Positions 35,697-42,936 of a stretch of DNA of 64,000 nt are shown here, one piece after another. This stretch comes from Pseudomonas siliginis (GTDB lineage: Bacteria; Pseudomonadota; Gammaproteobacteria; Pseudomonadales; Pseudomonadaceae), in NCBI RefSeq assembly GCF_019145195.1, contig NZ_JAHSTW010000002.1, positions 496,001 to 560,000 of the forward strand. The letters are read 5' to 3'. Position numbers and translations under genes: made by a program. Each line of letters opens with the position of its first letter. The first letter of the stretch is position 1. The notes under the pieces were generated by a model that ran no database searches, was not told the DNA's origin, and saw only the letters and a list, made by a program, of their open reading frames with translations.

Positions 35697-37037
35697 ATGG
35701 ACCCTTCCCCTGGCTTGTCCCTCGCTACCATTTTTGCCGACTTCGGCATGATTCTTTTTGCTCTGATCCTGGTTTTGCTCAACGGTTTTTTCGTTGCAGC
35801 GGAATTCGCCATGGTCAAACTGCGCTCGACCCGGGTCGAGGCCATCGCTGAACAACACGGCTGGCGCGGACACATCCTGCGCACCGTGCACAGTCAGCTC
35901 GATGCCTACCTGTCGGCGTGTCAGCTCGGCATCACCCTCGCCTCTCTCGGTCTGGGCTGGGTCGGTGAACCGGCGTTCGCGCATATTCTCGAGCCGCTGC
36001 TGAGCGCGGTCGGCGTCGACTCGCCCGAGATCATCAAAGGCGTGTCGTTCTTCACCGCGTTCTTCATCATTTCGTACCTGCACATCGTGGTCGGCGAGCT
36101 GGCGCCCAAGTCGTGGGCGATCCGCAAACCCGAGCTTTTGTCGCTGTGGACCGCGGTGCCGCTGTACCTGTTCTACTGGGCGATGTACCCGGCGATCTAC
36201 CTGCTCAACGCCAGCGCCAACGCGATTTTGCGTATCGCCGGGCAAGGTGAACCCGGCCCGCACCATGAACACCATTACAGCCGCGAAGAACTGAAATTGA
36301 TCCTGCACTCCAGCCGTGGCCAGGATCCCAGCGATCAGGGCATGCGCGTATTGGCCTCGGCCGTAGAAATGGGCGAGCTGGAAGTGGTCGACTGGGCCAA
36401 TTCCCGCGAAGACCTGATCACCCTCGAATTCAACGCGCCGCTGAAGGAAATCCTGGCGATGTTCCGTCGCCACAAGTTCAGCCGTTATCCGGTGTACGAC
36501 AGCGAGCGCCAGGAGTTCGTCGGCCTGCTGCACATCAAGGATCTGCTGCTGGAACTGGCCGCGCTGGACCACATTCCCGAGTCGTTCAACCTGGCCGAGC
36601 TGACCCGCCCGCTGGAGCGCGTATCGCGGCACATGCCGCTGTCGCAACTGCTGGAGCAGTTCCGCAAGGGCGGCTCGCACTTCGCCGTGGTCGAGGAGGC
36701 TGACGGCAACATCATCGGCTACCTGACCATGGAAGACGTGCTGGAAGTGCTGGTCGGCGATATTCAGGACGAACACCGCAAGGCAGAGCGCGGCATCCTT
36801 GCCTATCAGCCGGGCAAGTTGCTGGTGCGTGGCGATACGCCGTTGTTCAAGGTCGAGCGTCTGCTGGGCATCGATCTTGATCACATCGAAGCGGAAACCC
36901 TTGCCGGGCTGGTTTACGAAACCCTGAAACGGGTGCCGGAAGAGGAAGAAGTGCTGGAAGTCGAAGGCCTGCGCATCATCATCAAGAAGATGAAAGGGCC
37001 GAAGATTGTCCTGGCCAAGGTGTTGATGCTCGATTGA
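35697..37037 (+). CDS. CNNM/CBS/CorC_HlyC-domain membrane protein (hemolysin-family, putative ion transporter)
   Basis: 446-aa protein. The N-terminal CNNM (DUF21) domain, about 1-200, has four hydrophobic segments with the motif GFFVAAEFAMVKLR and GELAPKSWAIRKPE. A CBS pair spans about 215-335 (for example FSRYPVYDS and GYLTMEDVLE), and a CorC_HlyC domain spans about 350-440. Family members are linked to magnesium or cobalt efflux and are often labelled hemolysin without evidence of haemolysis. The gene sits after phoR as in other pseudomonads, but it has its own 120-bp leader and is not clearly Pho-controlled. Confidence 0.9.
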   Translation: MDPSPGLSLATIFADFGMILFALILVLLNGFFVAAEFAMVKLRSTRVEAIAEQHGWRGHILRTVHSQLDAYLSACQLGITLASLGLGWVGEPAFAHILEPLLSAVGVDSPEIIKGVSFFTAFFIISYLHIVVGELAPKSWAIRKPELLSLWTAVPLYLFYWAMYPAIYLLNASANAILRIAGQGEPGPHHEHHYSREELKLILHSSRGQDPSDQGMRVLASAVEMGELEVVDWANSREDLITLEFNAPLKEILAMFRRHKFSRYPVYDSERQEFVGLLHIKDLLLELAALDHIPESFNLAELTRPLERVSRHMPLSQLLEQFRKGGSHFAVVEEADGNIIGYLTMEDVLEVLVGDIQDEHRKAERGILAYQPGKLLVRGDTPLFKVERLLGIDLDHIEAETLAGLVYETLKRVPEEEEVLEVEGLRIIIKKMKGPKIVLAKVLMLD

Positions 37038-37057
37038 TGGGAGTTTGGGGGGCTGTT

Positions 37058-37184
37058 GTGGCGAGGGGATTTATCCCCGTTGGACGGCGCAGCCGTCCCA
37101 AAACCATTGAATGCAGTCAGTTAGTACAGAGTTGCAATATTTGGGGCCGCTTCGCGGCCCAACGGGGATAAATCCCCTCGCCAC
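37058..37184. repeat. REPIN of the GTGGCGAGGGGATTTATCCC family
   Basis: Inverted arms of about 25 bp at each end (GTGGCGAGGGGATTTATCCC and its complement) enclose GGCGCAGCCG/CGCTTCGCGGCC inner stems. It lies between the convergent CNNM gene and the M23 peptidase gene and may act as a bidirectional transcription stop. Confidence 0.9.
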
Positions 37185-37209
37185 AAAAACCCTCAACACC
37201 CTATCGCGC

Positions 37210-38106
37210 CTACTGCTTGCCCAACGCAAAGTTGGGCAACGCCCCCAGCGGCTGGTTGAACTGATAGGGAATCGATACCAGCCCTTCGCCGGTATTGCGC
37301 TGCACCACGAAATGCAGGTGCGGGCCGCTGCTGTTGCCGGTGTTGCCGGACAGCGCCAGCGGGCTGCCGACCTTCACCCGTTGTCCTTCGCGCACACTCA
37401 CCGAACCCTGTTTCAGATGCAGGTACACGCCCATGGTGCCGTCGTCGTGCAGCACCCGCACGAAATTGCCGGAGGCATCGGTACCGCGCCCGCTCTGTGA
37501 GTTCTCGGTCTTGACTACTACTCCCGCTCGCGCGGCGATGATCGGCGTGCCCACCGGCATGGCGATGTCCATGGCGTAGCGGTTCTTCGGCCCGTAGTGG
37601 CTGTACTGGCCGTTGGCGCCCTGACTCAGGCGAAACGGCCCGCCCCGCCAGGGCAGCGGATAGCGATAGCTCTGTGCGGTGCCTGCGGGGTCGCCCAGCG
37701 AATACTGGAACTGCGGCGAATACATCAGCGGCTGGTCACGGCTGATCGCCGTCAGCAGCGCCAGCCGAGTGTTGCTGCGCGGTGGCAGCACGCGACGGAT
37801 CGCCTGCGCTGGCGCGCCACGCACATTGCTCGTGCCGATGAAGGCCAGGGCAACCTCGACCGGCGCGTACAGATCGTTGCGCGCAAACACCACGTCGACG
37901 CCCTTCTGCTTCTTGATGTCCAGGTACACTTGGCGGTCGAGGCGCTCGACCATGCGGTCCTGAAACACGAACACTTTCGCGCCTTTGCTCGGGCGGTCGC
38001 TGTACGAGACCACGCCGTTGGCGTCGGTGGATTTGTAGATGGTCATGGCCATCGCCAGCTGGGAGGCCAGGCAGAGACCGCAGAAAAACAGCAGGCGCGC
38101 GAGCAT
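37210..38106 (-). CDS. DUF4124 + M23 family metallopeptidase (exported)
   Basis: 298-aa exported protein, counted from ATG 38,106 where the signal peptide begins (MLARLLFFCG..., cleavage near AMA). The open frame reaches a GTG at 38,157 without a ribosome site at either start. A DUF4124-like segment (TIYKSTDANGVVSYSDRPS) follows the signal peptide. The C-terminal LytM/M23 domain (about 170-285) has zinc ligands in HYGPKNRYAMD and GPHLHF. It probably cuts peptidoglycan peptides or regulates amidases in the periplasm. Confidence 0.88.
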   Translation of the reverse strand: MLARLLFFCGLCLASQLAMAMTIYKSTDANGVVSYSDRPSKGAKVFVFQDRMVERLDRQVYLDIKKQKGVDVVFARNDLYAPVEVALAFIGTSNVRGAPAQAIRRVLPPRSNTRLALLTAISRDQPLMYSPQFQYSLGDPAGTAQSYRYPLPWRGGPFRLSQGANGQYSHYGPKNRYAMDIAMPVGTPIIAARAGVVVKTENSQSGRGTDASGNFVRVLHDDGTMGVYLHLKQGSVSVREGQRVKVGSPLALSGNTGNSSGPHLHFVVQRNTGEGLVSIPYQFNQPLGALPNFALGKQ

Positions 38107-38225
38107 GGGCAAAAGTCTGTCGAAGGAAGGCCTGGGAATCAGCCTAGCAGCTGACACAGACCAGGCTAGTCGACAGATGTTTCAAATTGGCCAGCGGGGG
38201 CATGGGTGGTGTTTCGGCTGGCCCC

Positions 38226-38290
38226 TTCGCGAGCAGGCTCGCTCCCACATTTGGAATGCGTTCCAGGGTGGGAGCGAGCCTGCTCGCGAA
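38226..38290. repeat. REPIN (GTGGGAGCGAG family), compact
   Basis: Left arm TTCGCGAGCAGGCTCGCTCC and right arm GGAGCGAGCCTGCTCGCGAA are perfect complements separated by about 25 bp. It lies between the response-regulator gene and the M23 peptidase gene. Confidence 0.9.
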
Positions 38291-38313
38291 GGCGGCCTAT
38301 CAGGCGACGAAGC

Positions 38314-39252
38314 TTACGCGCCGGGTACGAAATGCTTCTGCGCCGTGCCACGGGCGATCAGGCGCGAGATGTAGTCGAGCTTCTGCGCATCTTGGTCGAC
38401 AAAGCGGAAGGTCAGTTGCAGCCAGTCGCTGTCGGCTTTCTGCTCGTGGGCGACGATGGCGTGCAGGTAACCATTGAGGCGCGCGATCTCGGCGTTATCG
38501 CCCTGCTCCAGATCAAGCACGGCGCTGTCGAGGATCTGCGGCAGGGTTTCGGTGCGCTTCACTACCAGCAGGGCTTCCTTGATGCTCAGGGCCTTGATCA
38601 CGCATTGCTGAGTACCGCTCGGCAGGCGCAACTGGCCCTGACCACGACCGCCAACCGGCGCCTTGGATGCACCGGGCGCCTGAACTGGCGGGCTGTTGAG
38701 CAAACCGCGCGACGGCGCAGCGGATGGAGCGGGTGCAGTAGCGGCAGCGGCAGGCCTGGCCGCAGCGCCGCCAACCACGGCAGGCTTGCCGCCGGTCAGT
38801 GCGCTCAGAGAATCGTTGCCGAACGCCGAATTCATCTTGGTCGGCGCGCTGTTCATCAAGGTGTCGAGCTTGCCGACCTTGTTCAGTGCCTGCTTGACCT
38901 TGGTCAGCAGTTGCTCGTTGGTGAACGGCTTGCTGACGTAACCGGATACGCCGGCCTGAATCGCCTGCACGACGTTTTCCTTGTCGCCACGGCTGGTGAC
39001 CATGACGAACGGCATGGTCTTGAGGTTGTCCTGCTCGCGGCACCAGGTCAGCAGTTCGAGGCCGGACATTTCCGGCATTTCCCAGTCACACAGCACCAGG
39101 TCGAAAGCCTCTTTGGCCAGCATCGCCTGGGCCTTTTTGCCGTTGATGGCGTCCTCGGTGCGGATCCCCGGGAAGTAATTACGCAGGCACTTTTTCACCA
39201 GGTCACGAATGAACGAAGCATCGTCCACGACCAACACACTGATCTTGCTCAT
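38314..39252 (-). CDS. Response regulator with CheY-like receiver and PilZ-like C-terminal domain
   Basis: 312-aa protein. The receiver domain (1-125) has DD (10-11), phospho-acceptor D56 in LCDWEMPEMSG, and the Lys in SKPF. A low-complexity Ala/Pro linker spans about 160-205. The C-terminal 100 residues contain a beta-rich PilZ-like fold (TFRFVDQDAQKLDYISRLI), not a DNA-binding domain, so the output is probably through protein or c-di-GMP contact. No histidine kinase is adjacent. It corresponds to the receiver protein found beside phoU in other pseudomonads. The partner kinase cannot be deduced. Confidence 0.85.
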   Translation of the reverse strand: MSKISVLVVDDASFIRDLVKKCLRNYFPGIRTEDAINGKKAQAMLAKEAFDLVLCDWEMPEMSGLELLTWCREQDNLKTMPFVMVTSRGDKENVVQAIQAGVSGYVSKPFTNEQLLTKVKQALNKVGKLDTLMNSAPTKMNSAFGNDSLSALTGGKPAVVGGAAARPAAAATAPAPSAAPSRGLLNSPPVQAPGASKAPVGGRGQGQLRLPSGTQQCVIKALSIKEALLVVKRTETLPQILDSAVLDLEQGDNAEIARLNGYLHAIVAHEQKADSDWLQLTFRFVDQDAQKLDYISRLIARGTAQKHFVPGA

Positions 39253-39396
39253 CCAACACCCCTATTAAAATCCCGGCAAGCATAACGCTGGCTGATGGCA
39301 CATTGCCAAAACTCTTCAGTCACGCCGGGACTTTTCGTTCGCGGGTGCTGCTTTTTAATGCGCTTTCCGATCCGTATCTGCTTCCGAAAAGCAGAA

Positions 39397-39430
39397 ACAA
39401 AAACGCCCGGCCAGAGGGCCGGGCGCTTTT
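39397..39430 (-). terminator. Intrinsic terminator after phoU
   Basis: Perfect 8-bp stem GCCCGGCC/GGCCGGGC with a 4-base loop, followed on the minus strand by GTTTTTGTTT. It ends the pst-phoU transcript, whose last gene stops at 39,442. Confidence 0.9.
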
Positions 39431-39441
39431 CTCAGGCAATC

Positions 39442-40203
39442 TTACTTATCGTCAGCTTCGCCCGGAACATTAGCGGTTTCAGCGCTTGTGCCTTCAACTT
39501 CTTCTTTCATGCGCTTGAGGCCCATGTGACGCACGTCGGTGCCGCGCACGAGGTAGATCACCAGTTCGGAGATGTTGCGCGCATGATCGCCGATGCGCTC
39601 CAGCGAACGCAGGACCCAGATGATGCTCAGCACCCGCGAGATAGAGCGCGGGTCTTCCATCATGTAGGTGGCCAGCTCACGCAAAGCGGTTTTGTATTCG
39701 CGATCGATGATCTTGTCGTACTGCGCCACCGACAAGGCCAGATCGGCGTCAAAACGCGCGAAGGCGTCCAGCGCATCACGAACCATGTTTCGCACCTGGT
39801 CGCCAATGTGACGGACCTCGACGTAACCGCGCGGCGCTTCACCTTCTTCGCACAACTGGATGGCGCGGCGGGCGATCTTGGTGGCTTCGTCGCCGATACG
39901 CTCGAGGTCGATCACCGATTTGGAAATGCTGATGATCAAACGCAGGTCGGAGGCTGCCGGCTGACGACGGGCGAGAATGCGCAGGCATTCTTCGTCGATG
40001 TTGCGTTCCATCTGGTTGATCTGGTCGTCGATCTCACGGACCTGCTGAGCCAGACCGGAGTCGGCCTCGATCAGCGCCGTGACCGCGTCGTTGACCTGCT
40101 TCTCGACCAGCCCGCCCATGGCAAGGAGGTGGCTGCGCACTTCCTCCAGTTCAGCGTTGAACTGCGCGGAAATGTGATGGGTAAGGCCTTCTTTGGAAAT
40201 CAT
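39442..40203 (-). CDS. phoU: Phosphate-signalling regulator PhoU
   Basis: 253-aa helical protein that links the PstSCAB transporter to PhoR and represses the Pho response when phosphate is available. Two PhoU three-helix repeats are visible, with metal-binding-type EXXXD motifs (for example DLERIGDEATKIARRA and SLERIGDHARNISEL). ATG at 40,203 has GGAG at 6 nt; ten extra codons upstream have no support. It is the last gene of the operon, 119 bp after pstB with an inverted repeat in between. Confidence 0.97.
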   Translation of the reverse strand: MISKEGLTHHISAQFNAELEEVRSHLLAMGGLVEKQVNDAVTALIEADSGLAQQVREIDDQINQMERNIDEECLRILARRQPAASDLRLIISISKSVIDLERIGDEATKIARRAIQLCEEGEAPRGYVEVRHIGDQVRNMVRDALDAFARFDADLALSVAQYDKIIDREYKTALRELATYMMEDPRSISRVLSIIWVLRSLERIGDHARNISELVIYLVRGTDVRHMGLKRMKEEVEGTSAETANVPGEADDK

Positions 40204-40214
40204 TGTTCGCTCCG

Positions 40215-40318
40215 CGAAAGTTGCAAGCTTCAAGCTGCAAGCTTCAAGCAGTTATGTGTAAGTCCTGATATCGCACCGCATCTTTCTTGCCGCTTGTTGC
40301 TTGCGGCTTGCAGCTGCC
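40215..40318. repeat. Inverted GCTTGCAGCTTGAAG-family repeat between pstB and phoU
   Basis: Left part TTGCAAGCTTCAAGCTGCAA repeated (CAAGCTTCAAG twice) and right part GCCGCTTGTTGCTTGCGGCT followed by TGCAGCTGC. The halves are partly complementary and can pair in the mRNA. Confidence 0.7.
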
Positions 40319-40322
40319 CCAA

Positions 40323-41156
40323 TCAGCCATAGCGACCGGTGATGTAGTCTTCGGTCTGCTTCTTCGCCGGATTGGTGAACAGGGTATCGGTGTCGCCGAA
40401 TTCCACCAGTTTGCCCATGTACATGAACGCGGTGTAGTCGGACACCCGTGCCGCCTGTTGCATGTTGTGGGTCACGATGACGATGGTGAACTTGGACTTC
40501 AGCTCGTAGATCAGCTCTTCGACTTTCAGCGTCGAGATCGGGTCGAGAGCGGAGCACGGTTCGTCGAGCAGCAGCACTTCAGGCTCAACCGCGATGGTAC
40601 GCGCGATCACCAGACGCTGCTGCTGACCACCGGACAGGCCAAGCGCCGAGTCGTGCAGGCGGTCTTTGACCTCGTCCCACAGTGCTGCGCCTTTCAACGC
40701 CCACTCGACGGCTTCGTCGAGGATGCGCTTCTTGTTGATGCCCTGGATGCGCAGACCGTAGACGACGTTCTCGTAGATGGTCTTCGGAAACGGGTTGGGC
40801 TTCTGGAACACCATGCCGACGCGACGACGCAGCTCGGCAACATCTTCGCCCTTGCGATAGATGTTGTTGCCGTACAGGTTGATCGCGCCCTCGACACGGC
40901 AGCCGTCGACCAGATCGTTCATCCGGTTGAAGGTACGCAGCAGCGTCGACTTACCGCAGCCCGACGGGCCGATGAACGCGGTCACACGCTGCTTCGGGAT
41001 GTTCATGCTGACGTCGAACAGGGCCTGTTTCTCGCCGTAGTACAGGCTCAGGCCCGGCACTTCGATGGCAACGGTTTCCTGCGCCAGGTCCAGGCTCTGC
41101 TTGTCGCGGCCCAGGGCAGACATGTTGATGCCGTGGCTGTGTGTTTCGTGCTGCAT
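40323..41156 (-). CDS. pstB: Phosphate ABC transporter ATP-binding protein PstB
   Basis: 277-aa ATPase of the high-affinity phosphate importer. Walker [10 protein letters not shown], signature LSGGQQQR, Walker [14 protein letters not shown] and the switch histidine in VTHNMQQA are all present. ATG at 41,156 has GGAGTGAG upstream; the longer open frame runs back into the adjacent repeat and is rejected. It lies between pstA (93 bp upstream) and phoU. Confidence 0.98.
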   Translation of the reverse strand: MQHETHSHGINMSALGRDKQSLDLAQETVAIEVPGLSLYYGEKQALFDVSMNIPKQRVTAFIGPSGCGKSTLLRTFNRMNDLVDGCRVEGAINLYGNNIYRKGEDVAELRRRVGMVFQKPNPFPKTIYENVVYGLRIQGINKKRILDEAVEWALKGAALWDEVKDRLHDSALGLSGGQQQRLVIARTIAVEPEVLLLDEPCSALDPISTLKVEELIYELKSKFTIVIVTHNMQQAARVSDYTAFMYMGKLVEFGDTDTLFTNPAKKQTEDYITGRYG

Positions 41157-41171
41157 GGGTCTCACTCCGTT

Positions 41172-41246
41172 CGTAGCTGCAAGCTTCTGGCTGCAAGCTG
41201 CAAGTTTGAGCAAAAGCGGCTTGTAGCTTGCCGCTTGTGGCTAATG
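41172..41246. repeat. Inverted AGCTGCAAGC-family repeat between pstA and pstB
   Basis: GTAGCTGCAAGCTTCTGGCT and CTGCAAGCTGCAAG face GCTTGTAGCTTGCCGCTTGT on the other side. It is related to the repeats in the phoB-phoR and pstB-phoU gaps and occupies nearly the whole 93-bp spacer. Confidence 0.7.
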
Positions 41247-41249
41247 GCT

Positions 41250-42920
41250 TTAGCTATCCAGTGCTTTGTATTTTTCGCGCAGGTGGTTGCGGATATACAC
41301 CGCCGACAGGTTCAGCGTCGCGATCACCAGCACCAGCAGCAGCGCGGTGGCGTACACCAGCGGGCGGGCTGCTTCGACGTTGGGGCTCTGGAAGCCGACG
41401 TCATAAATGTGGAAGCCCAAGTGCATGATCTTCTGGTCCAGGTGCAGGTACGGGTAGTTGCCGTCCACCGGCAGCGACGGCGCCAGTTTCACCACACCCA
41501 CCAGCATCAGCGGCGCCACTTCACCGGCGGCACGGGCCACGGCAAGGATCATCCCTGTCATCATGGCCGGGCTGGCCATCGGGATAACGATTTTCCACAG
41601 CGTCTCCGCTTTGGTCGCGCCGAGAGCCAGCGAACCTTCACGCACGGTACGGGGAATCCGCGCCAGACCTTCTTCGGTCGCCACGATCACCACCGGCACG
41701 GCCAGCAGCGCGAGGGTCAGCGAAGCCCAGAGAAGGCCCGGCGTACCGAACGTCGGCGCCGGCAGAGCTTCAGGGAAGAACAAGCGGTCGACCGAGCCAC
41801 CCAGCACGTAAACGAAAAAGCCCAGACCGAACACGCCGTAAACGATCGCCGGTACGCCGGCGAGGTTGTTCACCGCGATACGAATGACGCGAGTCAGGGT
41901 GTTCTGCTTGGCATATTCGCGCAGGTACACCGCTGCCAGCACGCCGAACGGTGTAACGATCATCGCCATGATCAGGGTCATCATCACGGTGCCGAAGATC
42001 GCCGGGAAGATCCCGCCTTCGGTGTTCGCTTCACGCGGGTCGTCGGAGAGGAATTCCCAGATCTTGCTGAAGTAGAAGCCGACCTTGGTCAACGTGCTCA
42101 TGCCGTTTGGCTGGTAAGCGTGAACCACTTTGCCCAGACCGATTTCGATTTCCTTGCCGTTGGCGTCACGGGCGGTCAAGGCGTCGCGGTTGAACTGAGC
42201 ATGCAAATCAGACAGACGTGCTTCGATATCTTTGTAGCGCGCGTCCAGCTCGGCGCGCTCGGATTCCATGTCCGCTTGCGCGGTGGCGTCGAGTTTGCCT
42301 TCCAGCTCGAGTTTGCGCCCGTGCAGACGGATTCGCTCAAGGCCGGCATTGATTGCGCCGATGTCGGTTTTTTCCAGCGTCTTCAGCTGAGCAGCAAGAT
42401 CGTTCACCCGATCAATGCGCGCTTGCAGTTCAGGCCATGCGGCCTCGCCTTCGGCGATGACCTTGCCATCCTGTTTGACGTTGACCAGGTAGCCGTAGAA
42501 GTTGCCCCACTCGCGACGCTCGATCGCCATCAATTCTGGCGGTGTGGTCTGCTTGGTCAGCCACTCGCCGACGATCCAGGTGAAATCGTTGCCGTTCAGG
42601 TCACGGTTGCCGACCTTGATCAGCTCGCGGGTCATGAATTCCGGACCTTCGTCCGGCACCGGCAGACCGGCGCTCTTCAGACGTGCGCGCGGCACTTCTT
42701 CTTTCTGCACCACTTCGCCGATCACCAGGTGATTGGCCTGGCCCGGTACGTCGTAATGGGCGTGGATCAGGTCCGCCGGCCAGAAGTGACCGAGACCGCG
42801 CACGGCAATCACCGCCAACAGGCCAATGGTCATGATGACCGCAATGGACACCGCGCCACCGCTGATCCAGACGCCCGGGGCGCCGCTCTTGAACCATCCT
42901 TTCAGGGAGTTCTGTTTCAC
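41250..42920 (-). CDS. pstA: Phosphate ABC transporter permease PstA, long form
   Basis: 556-aa permease, nearly twice the length of the E. coli protein. After the first membrane helix (about residues 20-42) comes a periplasmic domain of about 250 residues, including a helical heptad-rich stretch (about 170-240). The conserved permease core with five helices then starts near residue 285 and contains LAVARAAGEVAPL, the EAA-type loop that contacts PstB. The long form is usual for Pseudomonas. pstC ends 16 bp upstream. Confidence 0.95.
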   Translation of the reverse strand: MKQNSLKGWFKSGAPGVWISGGAVSIAVIMTIGLLAVIAVRGLGHFWPADLIHAHYDVPGQANHLVIGEVVQKEEVPRARLKSAGLPVPDEGPEFMTRELIKVGNRDLNGNDFTWIVGEWLTKQTTPPELMAIERREWGNFYGYLVNVKQDGKVIAEGEAAWPELQARIDRVNDLAAQLKTLEKTDIGAINAGLERIRLHGRKLELEGKLDATAQADMESERAELDARYKDIEARLSDLHAQFNRDALTARDANGKEIEIGLGKVVHAYQPNGMSTLTKVGFYFSKIWEFLSDDPREANTEGGIFPAIFGTVMMTLIMAMIVTPFGVLAAVYLREYAKQNTLTRVIRIAVNNLAGVPAIVYGVFGLGFFVYVLGGSVDRLFFPEALPAPTFGTPGLLWASLTLALLAVPVVIVATEEGLARIPRTVREGSLALGATKAETLWKIVIPMASPAMMTGMILAVARAAGEVAPLMLVGVVKLAPSLPVDGNYPYLHLDQKIMHLGFHIYDVGFQSPNVEAARPLVYATALLLVLVIATLNLSAVYIRNHLREKYKALDS

Positions 42921-42936
42921 AGACTTCTACCTTTGC

